From Sedimentisphaerales bacterium (lineage in GTDB: Bacteria; Planctomycetota; Phycisphaerae; Sedimentisphaerales; SM23-30), in contig DAOWIP010000200.1 in the NCBI GenBank assembly GCA_030640865.1, positions 1-7,625 on the forward strand: 7,625 nucleotides of DNA, in the 5' to 3' direction. Under the pieces are notes generated by a model. The model worked only from the letters and a program-made list of their open reading frames with translations. It was not told the DNA's origin and did no database searches. Below are positions 6,696-7,625 of the stretch, piece by piece. Each line of letters starts with the position of its first letter. Within the stretch, counting starts at the first letter, position 1. Made by a program: the position numbers and the translations under genes.

Positions 6696-7514
6696 TTATA
6701 CCCCACTGAAGGCTGAGAAGCCGCCATCGACCGGAACAATAATGCCGGTAACGAATTTGGCAGCGTCGCTGATAAGCCACTGCAATGTACCCACAAGGTC
6801 GGTGGGTTCGCCGAAGCGGTTCATTGGCGTATGCTCGAGGATGGTTTTGCCGCGGGGCGTCAGTTCGCCTGTTTTTTCGTCGGTCAGCAGGAACCGGTTC
6901 TGGTCGGTCAGGAAGAATCCGGGCGCTATCGCGTTGACCCTGATTTTCGGCGAATGCCTCTGGGCCATATAGGTCGAGAGCCATTGGGTAAAATTAGAGA
7001 TAGCGGACTTGGCAGCGGAATAGGCGGCGATATTAGTCAGGGGCCGAAAGGCGTTCATCGATGAAATATTGATTATGGTTCCTTCGTTCTGCTCGGCCAT
7101 CTGTTTGCCGAACACCTGGCAGGGCAGCATTGTCCCAACACAGTTAAGATCGAATACCGCTTTAATAGCCTCATCGGGCAGGTCGAAAAAGGTTGTCGGG
7201 GGCGAGCATGTTGCCTCTTTTTTATTTCCGCCGGCGCCGTTGATCAGGACATCGACACAGCCCATTTTTTCGACGGCAAGGGCAAGGGCGTTTTCCATCG
7301 CCTTGCGGTCCATTACGTTGACACTAACCGGAAACGCGAAGCCTCCCTCGGCCTCAATTTTTTTACAGACCTGTTCAGCCGCCTGAGTGTTATAGTCGGC
7401 CACGCAGACTTTTGCTCCGCGTTGGGCAAGTTGTCCGGCCATCTCACCGCACAAAACGCCGCCACCGCCGGTTATCACAACAGCTTTATCTTTTATATCG
7501 AACATGTCTTTCAT
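6696..7514 (-). CDS. uxuB: SDR oxidoreductase, D-mannonate oxidoreductase (fructuronate reductase) type
   Basis: This 272-residue classical short-chain dehydrogenase has the cofactor loop TGGGGVLCG (15-23), D40 at the end of strand beta2 (suggesting NAD(H)), NGAGG (92-96), ISSMNAF with catalytic S151/S152, and YSAAK (Y165, K169). GGGGVLCG, INGAGGN, NISSMNAFRPLT, NFTQWLS, NAIAPGFFLT and the C-terminal VPVDGGFSAFSGV match my recollection of the SDR-type D-mannonate oxidoreductases (Bacillus YjmF/UxuB), which interconvert D-fructuronate and D-mannonate in hexuronate catabolism. A related sugar-acid dehydrogenase such as gluconate 5-dehydrogenase is the main alternative, and the symbol is given on resemblance only. 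It is cytoplasmic, with no signal peptide. ATG 7514 follows AGGAG by 10 nt; ATG 7505 is too far from that site. A LacI-type operator-like palindrome lies 27 bp upstream of the start, and a hairpin follows the stop. Confidence 0.88.
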   Translation of the reverse strand: MKDMFDIKDKAVVITGGGGVLCGEMAGQLAQRGAKVCVADYNTQAAEQVCKKIEAEGGFAFPVSVNVMDRKAMENALALAVEKMGCVDVLINGAGGNKKEATCSPPTTFFDLPDEAIKAVFDLNCVGTMLPCQVFGKQMAEQNEGTIINISSMNAFRPLTNIAAYSAAKSAISNFTQWLSTYMAQRHSPKIRVNAIAPGFFLTDQNRFLLTDEKTGELTPRGKTILEHTPMNRFGEPTDLVGTLQWLISDAAKFVTGIIVPVDGGFSAFSGV

Positions 7515-7524
7515 TTAACGTATT

Positions 7525-7529
7525 CTCCT
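7525..7529 (-). promoter_or_regulatory. Ribosome binding site of the SDR gene
   Basis: AGGAG on the coding strand stands 10 nt before ATG 7514 and 19 nt before the in-frame ATG 7505, which favours the longer start. Confidence 0.7.
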
Positions 7530-7540
7530 GTAATTGATAG

Positions 7541-7555
7541 TGCTAACGGTTACCA
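7541..7555. promoter_or_regulatory. LacI/GalR-type operator-like palindrome upstream of the SDR gene
   Basis: TGCTAAC-G-GTTACCA is a 15-bp inverted repeat with one mismatched pair around a central G. Half-sites of the TGNTAAC form around a central CG or G are typical of LacI/GalR-family operators, which often control sugar-acid operons. It lies in the 47-bp gap between the preceding gene's stop and the SDR start. I could not find a good sigma70-like promoter beside it, so it may be a site within a longer operon, or chance. Confidence 0.4.
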
Positions 7556-7561
7556 TTATTC

Positions 7562-7625
7562 TTATTCTCCGTGGCGATTTTTTATGTCATTTTCAAGTTG
7601 GCGTAATTCTTCTTCATCCCCAAAG
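7562..7625 (-). CDS. C-terminal fragment of an unidentified gene (runs off right edge)
   Basis: Reading leftward from 7624, 20 sense codons precede TAA 7564-7562. The tail is strongly charged (EEELRQLEND...NRHGE), like a short C-terminal helix. It carries no motif that identifies a family. It ends 47 bp before the SDR start on the same strand, and the composition and spacing suggest a real upstream gene of the same cluster. A fragment this short could also be an accidental open frame. Confidence 0.5.
   Translation of the reverse strand, partial: FGDEEELRQLENDIKNRHGE

Larger units (their letters stand above)
7515..7556 (-). other. Possible 13-codon leader ORF abutting the SDR start
   Basis: ATG 7556 opens a frame encoding MVTVSTINYRRIR and ends at TAA 7517-7515, directly before the SDR ATG (TAAATG). 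GGAG lies 10 nt upstream, the same spacing as the SDR's own site, and the SDR Shine-Dalgarno is inside its AGG AGA codons. It could be a leader that couples translation from the gene before to the SDR. It is short enough to arise by chance, and no family is recognised. Confidence 0.25.

Noticed and set aside
6532..6972. Plus-strand ORF of 146 codons with a repeated AGVSPAIIST motif
   Set aside because: The repeat motif is just the translation of the 30-bp hairpin repeats, and the rest is antisense to the HAD and SDR genes.
7515..7625. Sigma70-type promoter using TTGAAA at the right end
   Set aside because: No acceptable -10 box stands 16-18 bp downstream of TTGAAA; the A/T-rich bases nearby are at the wrong spacing.

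Overview
The window is a tightly packed, one-directional gene cluster. All six larger genes and a seventh fragment lie on the minus strand, so transcription runs from the right edge (7625) to the left edge (1). The content points to carbohydrate or sugar-acid breakdown in a polysaccharide-degrading bacterium. A planctomycete of the Phycisphaerae type is my best guess. The reasons are the Tat-exported sugar-isomerase-like protein, the exported tandem beta-helix protein, and the short GC-rich palindromes scattered between and into genes, a habit I associate with Planctomycetota and Verrucomicrobiota. This placement is an inference from gene style; no rRNA or other marker gene is present.

Layout in transcription order: the last 20 codons of an unidentified gene (7625-7562); a 47-bp gap with a LacI-type operator-like palindrome and a possible 13-codon leader ORF; an SDR oxidoreductase of the D-mannonate oxidoreductase (UxuB/YjmF) type (7514-6696); a 139-bp gap with one isolated hairpin and three exact-period 30-bp hairpin repeats; a HAD-superfamily hydrolase (6556-5639); a Tat-signal protein of the L-fucose/L-arabinose isomerase fold (5572-4082); an exported 803-residue protein with two pectate-lyase-like beta-helix domains (4075-1664), whose first codons include another short palindrome; a LarA-type nickel-pincer racemase/epimerase (1680-373), overlapping the previous gene by 17 bp; and the first 117 codons of a class I SAM-dependent methyltransferase (351 to the left edge). 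Gaps from the isomerase onward are -17 to +21 bp, typical of one operon.

How they may work together: the beta-helix protein would act on a polysaccharide outside the cytoplasm, and the exported isomerase-like protein would act on a released sugar or bind it. In the cytoplasm the SDR would interconvert D-fructuronate and D-mannonate. The LarA-like protein could then epimerise a 2-hydroxy acid. D-mannonate and D-gluconate are C2 epimers, and the LarA superfamily is known to include gluconate 2-epimerases, so a fructuronate - mannonate - gluconate route is the most interesting hypothesis here. Nothing in the window fixes the LarA substrate, and the nickel-pincer cofactor genes (larB, larC, larE) are not present.

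I see no tRNA, rRNA, CRISPR array, transposase or attachment site. No gene-free stretch exceeds 300 bp.
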